This document shows, in pieces, positions 46,101 through 58,640 of a DNA stretch of 64,000 bases. The translations under genes and the position numbers were made by a program. The notes beneath the pieces are model-generated. The model was given only the letters and a program-made list of their open reading frames with translations, did not search any database and was not told the DNA's origin. How positions within the stretch are numbered: position 1 is the first letter of the stretch; every line of letters starts with the position of its first letter. The stretch comes from Xestospongia muta (lineage: Eukaryota > Porifera > Demospongiae > Haplosclerida > Petrosiidae), in contig OY848917.1 in the NCBI GenBank assembly GCA_963693285.1, forward strand, positions 29,151,245-29,215,244, written 5' to 3'.

Positions 46101-49100
46101 ATTGGCAATAAAGTAATAGTTTATTTTAAATACTTTTAATCTACCATGCATATAGTGAATTATTAAATTGAATCCTTTTCTTTAGTTTCATGAAACACCT
46201 TTACATGTTGCAGTAGATTTTGGTTATATGGAAATAGTGTCACTGTTAATACAGGCAGGAGGAAATCCCAATGCACTTGCTCAGGTAATGCATGCCTATT
46301 TAAAAGTATTCTTAACACTACATTACTCTTCCAAACTATTCTACTATACAAAATGTTGTTCAGGAGTAATGTATAACTGTCAGTTCTTTATCTTAAATTT
46401 TGATCATGTTTTTTACCTCATGTTCATTTCCTTAGAGTGGTAACACTCTTTTACATTGTGCATGCCACTATGGCTATGTAGATGTAATTCGCTGCTTGTT
46501 GTCTCAAGGAGCAGATCCTACAATTGAGAATGATGATGATGAGACTCCATTAGATTTGTGTCAAGATAATGATGACATTGTGAAAATTTTTGCTGAATAT
46601 AATCCAAAGCGAGGTGATTGATATAATAATAACTACACAACAAGCTTAAATACTTTATATTTAAATGTTCTTATTACATTTTTTCTAGTTTTGGAAAATG
46701 TTTCTGAGTGGAACATTGAAAGCATTGATGAAGGACAGGTGTTTGAGAAGTCACAATATGGAATAAAGTTGGTCATCCCACCATCCTCAGTGGAACAAGG
46801 ACAGGAAGTAGAAACTAAAGTTAAAGTAGTTTCACCAGAAGAATCTGAGTTTGAGCTTCCTTCTGATGTTGAGCCTGTCAGCTGTTTCTACAAGATCGAA
46901 ACAACAGGAAAATTTTCTAGACCTGTTGAGCTTCATCTCCAACATAATGTTGAGCTTACATCACAAGAGGAAAGTCAACAGCTTGCTTTTATAACAGCTA
47001 AAGGTCCACCACCTTATAAGTTTGAACTTGTGCCAATTGAAATTGATCAAAAGTTCAAGCCTAATGACAACTCAGGTGTTGTAGAAGTTTCTGATTTCTC
47101 TGTGTTCAGCATTGTCAAGCAAAAGCTTAAAGCTATTTTTTGTCGACAACCATCTTATAGCTATGTTATGACTGTTTTTTTCAAGCATATGCTAAAGTCC
47201 AGTTGGGCAATACAAGCTGTTGTCACAAGGAATCTTGGGCCCTTTCTCAAGGTATACAGCTAAAAGTGTCTATAATCTACATGTACTGTTTTGTCTGTTA
47301 TAGAGAGTTAGCACTGAGAAATGTTTTGAAAGTTGGAATAAGATAGAACCAGTCTCTTTCCACTTTGATCCAGAAGTCAATGAAGTGACATCTATATTTG
47401 TTAATGACTGCTTTCAAATCAAACCATTGAAAAAGCCCTTTAAAGTAAATATTAAACTTAACTTGAAAATTTTACCTTTTGTTTGTAATGAAGGTCACTA
47501 AAAAAGCTGTTGATAAAAGTCAACCAGACACTGCTCTACTTTACTTAAAGTTTAAGGCATCACTCAAATCCAACCAAGACCTTGCAGATTTAGAGCTCAC
47601 TTTTAAAGGAATGAGAGATGGAGAGAGTTTAGTTATTGCTAGTAATGAATTACAAGCAATACAAGGAAAGACAGGTAAGAGCATAATGATTTGTTATATC
47701 AATAATTTAAGGGCTATTGAATTATTTTTCTATTAGATGAATTTGCCAAGTCTACTACTCCAAATACCACTGAGTGTTTGCAGACCTCATCTCGAAAAGA
47801 AATTTCTGTGGACTTGTTAAGTGAGTGTGAATACGTTCTACATTGTTACTATAAAATATCCTAATTACTATAAAATAGGTAAAGAACCAAAGAAACAACA
47901 TCTTATGTCACTGCTTCACTGTATCAAACATATGTGGGATACTATTGGAGAACAACTTGCTGTACGATATGGTGATATTAAATCTGCTGAATACAACATG
48001 ACATATGACAGTACCAAAAAGCTCTCAGAGGTCCTGCAGGTTTGGATTGATAAGAGAACTTGTGAGGTGTCTTGGAGAACAGTCATCACTGTTGTAGATG
48101 ACCCTCCAGTTGAGAATAAAAGGGTAGCTGATGAGATATGTGAATTTCTAGCCAGATCAGATATTCAGATTGAGTATCTATCAAGTGGTCAGTTTGAATT
48201 ACATTGTGTACATGTATGTTCATTATTTTGTCACTATAGGTTACTCTTTTGCTACATTTAGTGCTCCACCTCCAATACCTCCCAGACGAAGGATAAACAA
48301 ACGTATATTTTCATTTAAATTTTCATATAAATATATTCTTTTTCTTCTCAGCTACAATTCCACCAATACCTGCTAAACGAAAAAGTACATTATTTGTTTC
48401 ATCTAGTAAACATAGTTTATTTCTCTATTATTACTAGGTAAGATTAGCTCTGAAGCTACTCCAGCTCCAATTCCACCAGTGCCAAAGAAAAGAAGTAAGT
48501 TAGCAATTTTATATTTTTAATTTTACAGTAATCAATACTTTATCCAGCACGAATACCTTCCGTAAAGAAACGTAAGTTAACTCTGTCTTAATAACCTAAA
48601 CTTCTTCATGTTCTTATGACTTTAATAGAGGAACAGGAACTTGATGAAATGGAACAAGAAGCTCCACCACAATCATCCAATCCTATTGGAGTAAACATAG
48701 CTCTTAAATAAATTATAATGTATTTTTTATTAAGTCAAACCACATTCTATTGTATTTAATGTTGTGTGTAATAGCATATGGAGTTAATTTGTCCTTTTTG
48801 TGAGCCTTGCCACAACACAGACAATATATCATTCTAATATTGAAATGTTAATTCTCATCTTATCTAGTTTGCTGCTCATCATCTTCATAAACAAGCTAAA
48901 CAATGGGAGGAGAAAGATAATGATATGGTAGTAGCTACTAAACGTATGGCTAGATTGATGCTGCAAATGTCAAAGTTTGCAAGGTATTTTCCACAGAATT
49001 AGATGCTTTTCTTAACTCCTATAACATTTTCTTATTAATCTCAAGTTTTGTTTCATTGTATTATAATATGATTATACCTGTAGTTGTTTGTACTTCTTTG

Positions 49101-50148
49101 AGTTTAGTGATATAATATTCTTTCTTTTATAGAGATGAAGAAGGTGATGTCACTTCTAAAGATGATTTTATCCAAACAGCTAATCTTATTGTCAAAGATA
49201 GTAAAGAGGTTGTTGATATAGCATCAAAAGTTGTTGTAGTCTGTATAGACACACAACTGAAAAATGTGAGTTAGGCAGTACATTCATTGACTTAGTTAAA
49301 TCATTATGTCAATAATATATATGTATGTATGTATATGTGTATACATATTTATATATATATATAATCTGGTGAATATGATTGTAATTTATTTTTTTAGTAT
49401 CACTTCTTAATTGAGATAATTATATAGAAAGTCAGAGTTGTTTATATACCTGTGTTTGGCTGTTTAAAAGCTTGTTTTTAATTGTTGTTTTGTATTACTT
49501 TACATGTAGACTTTGTCTCAAGTTCTTGATGGTATTCCAACTTATGCCACTCAACTCAAAATTAATGTTGGTGTGCATGCAAGAAGAGGAGGAGATGGTA
49601 TGTTATAAACTGAGAACTATTAGTACTCAACCATTGCTATAATCCACAAAATAGAACAGACTTATTTTGACAATTATACCTCTAACTATAACACTACAAC
49701 AAGAACTCTTTCCAAAAATGTAAAACTAAAGTTAATTTATATTAAACTTTATGTACATACATATTGTGTAAGCCTTAAAGTATACTAGATTTTTATAGTC
49801 GATTGATACTTGCATGATTATGAACTTTTTAATATTATAATTGTAGGATATTTATATTATAAATACATACCTTACAAGTAATATTAATATTTCTAAATGT
49901 TTTATTCTCTTTTTGTTCTAAAATTGTACTGGTTATCCATTTAACTAAACTTTTACTATGTGTACGTTCTTTACTTTACAGACCCAGAGGCAGATAAAGA
50001 ATCCACTAGATTGTTGACAGTTAATGCTGAGAATCTCATGACTGCCGTTGGTGTAGTACTTAATACTACAGAGAGTGCTTTAATAAAAGTACTTCCAGAG
50101 GTTCGTGCAAATTTGACTGGACTAAGCTGGGTCAAAAAATTGAGCTGA
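40139..50148 (+). CDS. Ankyrin-ZU5-UPA-Death-proline-rich-vinculin tail protein, copy 4
   Basis: Exons: 40139-40177, 41151-41246, 41409-41507, 41619-41717, 41892-41990, 43908-44006, 44147-44239, 44673-44850, 45030-45070, 45450-45536, 45834-45932, 46014-46112, 46186-46284, 46436-46613, 46689-47251, 47304-47444, 47494-47674, 47737-47820, 47879-48187, 48240-48302, 48352-48384, 48438-48494, 48548-48571, 48629-48690, 48868-48983, 49133-49265, 49510-49597, 49982-50148. Open, 1141 aa. The most diverged copy in the ankyrin repeats (DRETPLCLAAQRGFSD in exon 3, SHATPLYWAAFNGHTE in exon 5, KRPLHWAAENNK in exon 7). Exon 8 ends three bases later at a good donor (GTGAGA), confirming the exon 8-9 join used in the other copies. 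Intron 18 is 58 nt and has stops, showing that this segment is intronic. The C-terminus is GLSWVKKLS. Confidence 0.85.
42189..42305 (+). pseudogene. Decayed ankyrin-repeat exon in intron 5 of copy 4
   Basis: Homologue of 2915-3033 with the AG acceptor and GTAATA donor still present, ankyrin-like residues (HIEIVSPLLQA) and multiple frame breaks and stops. Confidence 0.6.
44021..44043. repeat. (CATA)n microsatellite after exon 6 of copy 4
   Basis: Short tetranucleotide run followed by alternating TA/TG sequence. Confidence 0.85.
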
Positions 50149-50339
50149 ACTGACAAACTTCATTAGTTGTTATGCCTCTTACTTATATTACTGCATTCAA
50201 TTTGTCTGCCGAATTTGTAGTGTAGTTTCTGAGATATATAGTTTTGTATTTAGTGTATACTTTCTGACTTTCAGTAACTATTGTAGTCATGATAAGTTAA
50301 CAATTTCTATTTTTTTGTCTTTAAAAGTATTCATTTTTG

Positions 50340-50345
50340 AATAAA
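50340..50345 (+). promoter_or_regulatory. Polyadenylation signal, copy 4
   Basis: AATAAA about 190 nt after the copy 4 stop. The exact hexamer conserved in the other copies is altered to AATAAT here and a neighbouring AATAAA is available. Confidence 0.5.
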
Positions 50346-52904
50346 CTAAATAATATTTTACCACTGTACTTATATAATCTATAATTAATATCTTCAAAGA
50401 TCTCAAAGAAATAAGGAATAAACAAGAAGAAAAACAAACTATGAACAAATGTTCAACAGGGACAAATAAAAATACTTCCATGGCAATGTACTATATAAGT
50501 TGGAAATAAAATACAATCAGATAAAAATACAATACATTTAATCAATCAATCAGAATTTAGTTAGATTTTCTATTTATCAAGTCAATGGGGTACAAAAGAA
50601 GATTTAACTACATGACACAGGAACACTATTGACAACATGTTATATAATATATTTGTTTCACAATATATCTTTCAGAGTAAATGCCATTTTAATTGTAATA
50701 TATACAATAAAATGGATTATTGATAAATGAAGCTGGAGAATGTACACTATAAAGACAATACATTTGAGCGGACTTATGTTGACATTTATCTATCAAAAGA
50801 TTGCCTATATATAATATTTTTATTGGCAAGTCCATTATATCATTACATTACATTATATTGTCAGAGTGTGAAGAGAAATATGTAGGTAAAATCTTATGAA
50901 AACATATTCTATAATTATTAATAGCCACTATTGTGTTATATCTGAGTATGCAAAATGATGACAGTGCATTGGATTATATTTATTAAGAAGTACAATGAAT
51001 AAACAATATGGATTGGTAGTGTTAATTTCATGGATAGTATCTATTGAAATCTCAGTTAATTAACAGATTAGATTAGTAATGATAATTTAATGGTCAAAGA
51101 CATTCACAATCAGAATGGATAATTAATGATAATTTGTTGGATATTTAAAACCTCACTTTTTTAACAGATTGGACTAGTTATGACAATGGATAAAGACATT
51201 GCATAATCTAATTGGATGATTACTGACAAGTTTTTAAGGGGATATTTATCTATTGAAACTCGCTTGCTTACCTCTCAACAATATATGAAATGCAATTATC
51301 TGTTTACATAAATGAAATAAGTCAAAAGTAGAATGGTAGTAAGGACATCTCAACATATACAGCTACACGTATACAGTTTAAATTTGCAGTTTGGATGTAC
51401 ATAGCATATAATTGTTCTTCTAGTGCTGTTGTTATCCTTTTTACAGTTGCTATATAAATGACATTTTCTACTTTTCGTGAAATAAGAGTATTATACTTTG
51501 TAATATACAAATACATAACATTGTGTTGCTGTGGAATGTGAAAAATTAATACTATTCCCCTTATACAAAATTCATAGCTTATTACTCTCATGAGCGTTAA
51601 CAGCAGCTAGTCTTATATTTTAAGTGGATTTATGGTTTGCAAGATGGTATAATGAAATGGATTATTGAAATAAATAAGTAATAAGTAAACTACAAAGTCA
51701 GTATATTTGATTGTTAATGGCTTGTGTTGACATTTATCAATCAAAAAAATTGCCTACAAAATTTTCACTAGCTATTTTAAACATGGAAACTTAAGAAATG
51801 CTAATGATCATGACTTGTAATAGTTGTTAAAGAAGCTTATCCTGATTCAGGATAAGCTTCTTTAACAACTTTTACAAGGCCAGCAATGCCTGCATCACAA
51901 CAGTTACTGTGATAAAAATGCCAAATCTCCAATTTTCATTTTCAATTTCATTTTTCAATTTCAAACAATTACTAATGGCTGAAAGTATCATAGCTTGGAG
52001 CCAATAATGGTTGATAACAGAAAGTCAATTAAAAGATAACACTTCATGTCATACACTAGTATCTATTTCAGAGTGATATTTGATGCAAACTTTGTATTGA
52101 ATGGTTGAGTATTTTTATATCATTTTGCTCATCACTAAAATCACCATATACTTAATCTTGTTACAAGTTGTCTTTTTTCAAGGCAATAATAAGCTTTCAT
52201 TAATTGGTGATGGTGTGTAGACCGGCGTGAAATTTGGGATGAAGTCATAATATTTAATCAGCTTAAATTTTCAATATGCCACCAAACGAAGACTTGCTTG
52301 GATAAGTTTATCATAAATTTCACTCAAACATGTGGTATTTGCTACTTACCAATCATGTTCAATTTAAAAAAGTGCTTTCATATCTTTTTTATGCAGAATT
52401 TCTAAATCCAATCAGACAAGTTTGTTCTTGATATATCCAGATCTACAGTAACTTAATGTGCTTCAAAACGTTTAGCTTAAACAATCAAGTACTGATAATT
52501 ATACATGTGTTTGTAAAATAATATTGGGCATCCAGTGTGTGCATTTTGCTATCATCCATTGCTATCTAAAAATTCCAGCATTATAATCATATATTGTAAT
52601 TGATGGTAATAGGATGAAAATAAGTAGGTTTTATTCTGTCTTATTTACATTTATAATCATAATGTTGATAATGTCAATAGAAACGTTTACACTGCAATGA
52701 ACAATTGTTAAATCATTGATGAACAAATTGTGTCTCAAAGGTTTTCATACAATAAATTGGCTCATTAGCCAGAACACCATTGACTGAGGGGACCAAAGGT
52801 GTATAGGTTGGTGTGCTCATTTTTGATATATTGTTACATTCATGAATTGAATAGCCATATTACATTTTTAACAGCATGCTGCACACTGTAGTCTTTATTT
52901 ATGC
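50346..52904. other. Gene-poor stretch after the array
   Basis: 50460-51650 is colinear with sequence after copy 2 (23280-23440 and 24600-25560). 51650-52904 is AT-rich and unrecognised apart from a strong hairpin at 51823-51869. No supported coding region. Confidence 0.6.
51823..51869. repeat. Near-perfect 47-nt palindrome (hairpin)
   Basis: Two 23-nt arms are exactly complementary around a single central T. The complementarity continues outward with two mismatches to about 51814-51878. It could be a cruciform, the relic of a foldback element or a structured transcript. Confidence 0.9.
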
Positions 52905-53690
52905 TGTCTATATTAACCAAGCTAAAAAACCTAGAAACATTACTTGGTTCTGTCAAGACTGCAAGTGAAAGCTGAAGTAGTAACTTTAATAATTCTTAAT
53001 TAATTATTATAATACCAATATTTTTAACTACATTTACAACTCTGAGAATAATAGTACATCGTGGACAAAATTACATTAGTAGGTAACATCACTAGAATAA
53101 AACACAACAATACTGTATCATTATCTCTTCATTATAGATTAAGTATAGGTCAAATGTTCTTACATGTTGGGTATCAAGGATAGTTCCAACTATACTGTAC
53201 ATTTACACATGCAGGGTAGGGCACTATAGCTAGCACCTATCATGGCAATGAAAGGTGACATATCTAGCTATGTTAAAGTTGACAGTAAAAGTTAATTATA
53301 TGTCATATTTTTGTCATATTTCCTTAAATCATTGAAATGATATTGCATTAAACCATCACTGTTATATAAATTGAAATATACATTTCTATAATAAATGTGT
53401 TTTTAAGCATGTTTAAATCCATCTGGGAATATCATCTAGTAGATTTCGAGATTAGAAAGGCCCTCAGACTCTCTTTAGAAGTTGTCTCTTAGCTTGTGAT
53501 GATCATACTATGACAAAATGAATGTGCTGAACAACATTAACTACTTACTACCCATTAAAAGTTTACTGCTATTACCCTTTGAAAATGTATATACAGCAAT
53601 TAGTTCTACGTCCTAGTTTTATTGACTTATGTAGACAGTTGAAATACAAACTTAACTGATGTTTATGATGGAGAAATTTGAAAAACTCAT

Positions 53691-54346
53691 ATGAACATCA
53701 GATACAAAATCCCATTGAACACAATTGCACTAATGCTGAATGTGGATTGGTTTAAGTGTTTCACATACTCAGTTGGGATGATATACCTAACAATTATGAA
53801 CTTATCACATATGTCTTGCTTTAAAAAAGAGAATGTCTTAACAGTAGGAATGTTACCTAGACTTCGATTCATGAGCCGAACCTTCACATAAACACCTTTT
53901 TAGATACACTTGTATCTGACCTCGTTCAACTACAAAATGGCATTATAATAATTGTGTTTTCATCAACTTCAACATGTGAAATACCTATTAGATGCTCTTA
54001 CACATTTGGATGTAGCAAATTTGGATCATTTCCTACTCCTTTGTATACCCAATTAGAACGCAACAGTAGCTTTCTTCCTGTAAAGATACATCACTTTAGT
54101 CCTGTTTCTTTCAGTGTTGTAGATGAGGTTTCAAACTTGACAATAGCTATTTGTTTATGGTATCTCCCCCATCGACAATTTGGTAGAATAGGTAAACCTG
54201 TGCAATTCTGGTGTGCTGATAAATTTGAACATCCAAGTTATTATAGTTTTGTTCCTATACGCTTAATAAAGCAGCGTTGTTCACATTCAAATATCTCCAT
54301 CCATAAGGATGGTTGTTATAGAGTGAAAAAATCTTTGTTTTCTTAA
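53691..54346 (+). pseudogene. Decayed Tnp2-like transposase fragment
   Basis: Two open pieces (53691-53891 and 53954-54346) lie in different frames with stops between. The first reads IALMLNVDWFKCFTYSVGMI and YLTIMNLSHM, which resembles the plant/metazoan Tnp2-type transposase core (LMLNVDWFxP..YSVGxIYLxIMNLP). The second (FGRIGKPVQFWCADKFEHPS and SFVPIRLIKQRC) resembles the C-terminal region of the same sponge-type proteins. Recognition is by pattern only. It sits in the 1.6-kb segment missing from the other duplication copy. Confidence 0.5.
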
Positions 54347-54768
54347 CAAATAATGTATTTTTCACACTTGCACTCAGACAAAGTTTCATGTATTATTATT
54401 ATTGACCTAAGTTAGCGTGAATTTCTGTACTAAATTAAATTCAATGATATTTATACCTCATTCTATATGTTAATCAAATGTGACCTATCTATCCATTATC
54501 CTACATCTACTAATAGGTGACAGATTTGACACATTATAGGTAACAAATTATTTCAAATATCATTAGCTGACCAAAATGTGGCATATACTGTATCAGGACA
54601 ACTACAGTAAATCTTGAGGATACCTCAGGCTCAACTATCCTGTTCATTTCCAATAAGCCAAATTTTCAGGATAGTTAGCTTTTTGTCTAGTGCATTTTCT
54701 GGTAATGTCTTCCTCCAACATATTGATCATTTGAGAAATTGTCATGATTCAATGTTCTTAAACAGACA

Positions 54769-54960
54769 ATGTTGTGCCTGATGACTATGGTTAGTCAATC
54801 TGAGGCATTGTTGATACAACCACCCACATTAGCACAGCAGGAACTTCAACTATTACATCATTCAGGTTGGAACCCTAAACATTTGGCTGTTATACCCTCT
54901 AGTAAAGTCTTTATCGGAAAGGAATGTGGTGAACTTTGGACTTTATTAATGTGTATATAA
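54769..54960 (+). other. Unrecognised duplicated open frame, left copy
   Basis: A 63-codon open frame (QPPTLAQQELQLLHHSGWNP within it) recurs at 60909-61100 with about five residue changes. I recognise no family. Conservation may simply reflect the recent duplication. It could be an exon of an unknown gene or a transposon remnant. Confidence 0.25.
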
Positions 54961-55816
54961 CAGTTTAAACTCATATAGTACCATGTGCAATTAAATAGAT
55001 GTTTGAGTTTGTTTGCTTAGTTCGGATTCTGTCAGTTATTGTTGACTAATTATTATAGATGTGTTAGCTCAGTTTGTTTACAACAGACATCTCTAGTAAA
55101 TCCATATGTTTTTGAAACTAAGAAAATGTACTTATAACAACCTCCTAATGTACAGTACCATATTCAGAGTCATAATAATGTATGAAACTCACATAAGCAA
55201 TTCATATGTTAAAGTGACACATCACTTAGCAATGTGCAGTATACAGATTACATTAGTTGAAATAGTATCTGTTCATGGCTTCAACTAATGCTCAATAAAC
55301 TACAAAGATTACTTATAGCCTTCTAGTTGACTTATACATGTTTTAGTTATAGATTATGTTTGTCAATGTGGTAACTCAGATTGAGCGTACATCATTTTGA
55401 TGAAACTATGGTACCAGGACCTTGTTAAAATGACACAATGCTTTTTTAGTGTAGATCCTACATTTATTTTTATCTTTATTGTATTAATTATGTATATTGT
55501 TTTCATCATAACGAGTAAGATCTTCCTCCTTCAAGTTACATATTTTTAATATTAAATTCTTCTCAATATTGTGTACATGTAGTTGTTATTCAATATTGTT
55601 TGTGTGATCATTTTTGTCTTGCTGCTTAATGGCTTACTTACATTTAGAAATAAATGTAATTCAACCATGTTTTAAACAAAAAGCCTGAAATTTATTTTAT
55701 ATTATTTAATACAAATATGACAAAGTTATAATATAGTTAAAGGGTAAAACAAATTTAGTTAGCATTAGCATATAGCCAGATTCAGCTGACAAGTTATTTC
55801 AATCATCTTGGCATCA

Positions 55817-56275
55817 TCACTTATTCTTGATGATAATAGTTCCATTCACAGGATGTCCAGAGGTGCCAGGTCCCCATTGAACTTTAACATCAGCTTCTGG
55901 TATATCATTCTGGACATTAAAGTAGTTATCACCAGAATATGGACAAGAAAAGTTTATCTTCATTTGTTTTCCCTTGTAAGTCAGAATGATTCCAGGTTTT
56001 CCCTCAATACCAGATGGAGAGCTGTCTCGCTACAGATTATAAGTAAACAATATCAAGTTAATAAAAACAATATCAAGGTAACATGATTTTTATTGCTCAT
56101 CTTACCCACAAGCTTTAAAAGTACATGTGTCTTGAGAATGGATTGGGAAAGAAGGAGACTTAACCCATTTTCCCCATTGTAATTGAGGAGTGATACCACC
56201 AAAGGTGATGGTACTAAAATTTATAATTGTTCCATTGACTGCCAAGTATTCATATTTGGGAAGTGGCTGTTCACT
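55817..56275 (-). pseudogene. Aegerolysin-like gene, minus-strand copy A, probably disabled
   Basis: The two coding exons on the minus strand are 56275-56106 and 56029-55817 (stop TGA). Their products align with the intact gene at 59608-60235 along the whole aegerolysin domain (WGKW, TFKACG, SCPYSGDN, NGTI). Two defects are visible. The exon encoding the Cys-Cys N-terminus is absent and the upstream ATG is followed by ACAGGT instead of the GTAAGT donor. The donor after exon 56275-56106 has lost one G, so normal splicing shifts frame. A downstream AG eight bases into the last exon would keep the frame, so a shortened product is not excluded. Confidence 0.6.
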
Positions 56276-56429
56276 CTAACAAAACAATCAAAACAACACA
56301 GTCAAACATTAACAGTTTTAGAATAATGAGAAACCTGTCATAATCAAAGTCAAAGTTGGTATAATTATGAAGTTAAAATTAGCAAAACTGATAAATATAC
56401 TGATAATTTTGATGTTGGTCTGCTCCCTT

Positions 56430-57000
56430 TTATAGAGCTAGCTTACATTACTAGAGTGTAAGAGTACACACTTATGTTATAATAAACAGCTCTAAATAGA
56501 GTACACGTTTTTATTATGATAAACAGGACCAGATTGGAGTTCAACAGTACACAATTATGTCATGTAAGCAGCCCTGAATAGAGTAAAAAATTACACAATT
56601 TTGTTACGATAAGAAGGCCCGAATATCAGAGACTATTTTTCATGATAGTAGCTCTGAGTAGAGTACAACAATATACAATTATGTCGTGATAAGCAGTCAT
56701 GGATAGAGTAAAACATTACACAATTATGTCATGATAGGAAGCCCCGAATATCAGAGGCTTTTTTTTATAATAAGCAGCCCTGAGTAGTAACTAATTTTGA
56801 TGATAAGCATCCCTTTTGAGAGTTCAACAGTACACAATTATGTTATGATAAACAGTCCTGAATAGTGGTTATTTTTAATAATAAGCTACTCTGACTAGAG
56901 TGCAACACTACACTATTATGTCATGATATAAGGAGCTCTGATTAGAGTACAACAGTATACAATTGTGTTATGATAAGCAGCCCTGATAAATTTGAAAATT
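56430..57000. repeat. Minisatellite array 1
   Basis: Degenerate tandem repeat of about 45-65 bp built around the words ACAATTATGTCATGATAAGC, AGCCCTGAATAGAGTA and ATCAGAGACTATTTTT. Related arrays lie at 58330-58640 and 62520-63300. Confidence 0.8.
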
Positions 57001-57814
57001 ATTGCCTAACATTCATGCATGTTTGCTGTACATACACGAATGACCATAAAATGATGCAATGAGTACACCATCTTCACAATACATTCAACATCACATATTC
57101 CATAGAAATATAATTTGAAGCACTGTTTTATTCAATGTGGTATGTGTATACGTATGAAATAAATAGGTAATTGTCGATAAGATTTCTGCAATGTACACAT
57201 TATTGAGTTTCATTAAGTATAAACAGGTTATAGATCTGTGTATGAACACATGTACTGACACTATAGCTACACACATGAGGTGGCATGCATACATGTCTTC
57301 AACTCACTTTCATTTTCATGTGATGTATTTAACACAACTGAATGCATTTGTTCGAAACGAAGAATGAGGCTGTTCAAGATTATTTGCTGTTCTTCTGAAT
57401 AATGAATAGCTATCACAAATATCAACTATACTTCACCTTAAAAAGAAGCCTATTTGTTGACATTACGTAATTAATATCCGCTTTCATAGTTCCTGTAATG
57501 CCAAGAAAGTGCTCCAAATGGAGACGACCTTTTCGCGTTAGCTAGTGGGCGTCTGAGAACGAAAATGCGGAAACTGTAATTTAATTATTTAAAAGAGAAC
57601 AGCAAACAATCATCATTTCAGAATATATTAAATATTCGCAACTCCAACTATGTCAACAGAAACTCTTTAATAAGAACAAATGCGGAAATTGTAATTTTAT
57701 TACTAAATTAATGCTTATAGTACATGAGAACACTAACAAACATCATAGATCTAGAGTATATTAAGATATCACCAAAAATGGATCCAACTATGTCAATTGC
57801 AACTCTGTAGTCTA
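56840..57814. repeat. Direct duplication C, first copy
   Basis: About 975 bp repeated at about 58478-59454 (offset about 1640) with few differences. It contains no supported gene. The internal reading frames differ between copies by indels. Confidence 0.8.
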
Positions 57815-57825
57815 AGCATCTGTGA

Positions 57826-58153
57826 GCATCTCCAATAGCAACATAACCTGGTTGAGGAATGACACGCCAAAATGAAATATCTTTATCTCCTCCATTGTAT
57901 TTATCATTCCATACTCATTGAAAATCAGCTGGTGGTTTGATTGCACTGTTAACAAGAGGCTTGACAAGTGGAACTGTCTCTTTCATCATTGTACTATGGT
58001 CCCGTTAAGCAAAGTGACCCACCATATAATACCCACTAGGTGTAACTGCACTGAAAACAGCAAGATCTTTATTTACCCCTGTGCCACTGTCAGTGTATAT
58101 ACAAGTACTTTCCCAAGTTGTGAGAATCTCCAGTTGATCAGACACAATCTTTT
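57826..58153 (-). pseudogene. Vps62/DUF946-like pseudogene fragment
   Basis: The minus-strand frame reads TTWESTCIYTDSGTGVNKDL and TPSGYYMVGHFA, then continues in the same frame through a TAA (58005-58007) and a TGA to VWNDKYNGGDKDISFWRVIP and PGYVAIGDAH. This is the repeated W..D.GSG..D...W.....GY...G pattern of the Vps62/DUF946 family. Two in-frame stops and abrupt loss of similarity after GDAHRCLDY mark it as a dead, truncated copy. An AG acceptor precedes the segment (58160-58154). Confidence 0.7.
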
Positions 58154-58329
58154 CTAAAGGAAAAAAATTTATATTGTAAGATTTGGTTTTATTTGGTGAA
58201 TTTAAGGTTGTCTTTGATTGCGCTAATCTAAGAGACCTTAGCTCTTTTATAGCCACTAAACCAATTTTGAAGATAACTTAATTTGAAGTGCTACCTAGCT
58301 GCATATATATATATATATATAAGGGATGT

Positions 58330-58640
58330 TGTAATGTGCACCCCTGAGTAGAGTACACAATTATGTCATGACAAGCAACTCTGAATAGAGTACATGTATT
58401 TGTCATGATAAACAGCCCACAACAGTATACTATTATGTCATGATAAGCAGTTCTGAATAGAGTAAAACAGAATACAGTTATGTTATGATAAACAGTCCTG
58501 AATAGTGGTTATTTTTAATAATAAGCTACTCTGACTAGAGTGCAACACTACACTATTATGTCATGATATAAGGAGCTCTGATTAGAAGAGTACAACAGTA
58601 TACAATTGTGTTATGATAAGCAGCCCTGATAAATTTGAAA
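58330..58640. repeat. Minisatellite array 2
   Basis: Same repeat words as array 1, preceded by a short (AT)n run (58303-58320). Confidence 0.75.

Larger units (their letters stand above)
52905..56430. repeat. Large direct duplication, left copy
   Basis: 52905-53085 plus 54690-56430 is repeated with high identity at 60654-62540. The left copy contains an extra 1.6 kb (about 53086-54689) that includes transposase-like sequence and is absent from the right copy. Confidence 0.8.
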
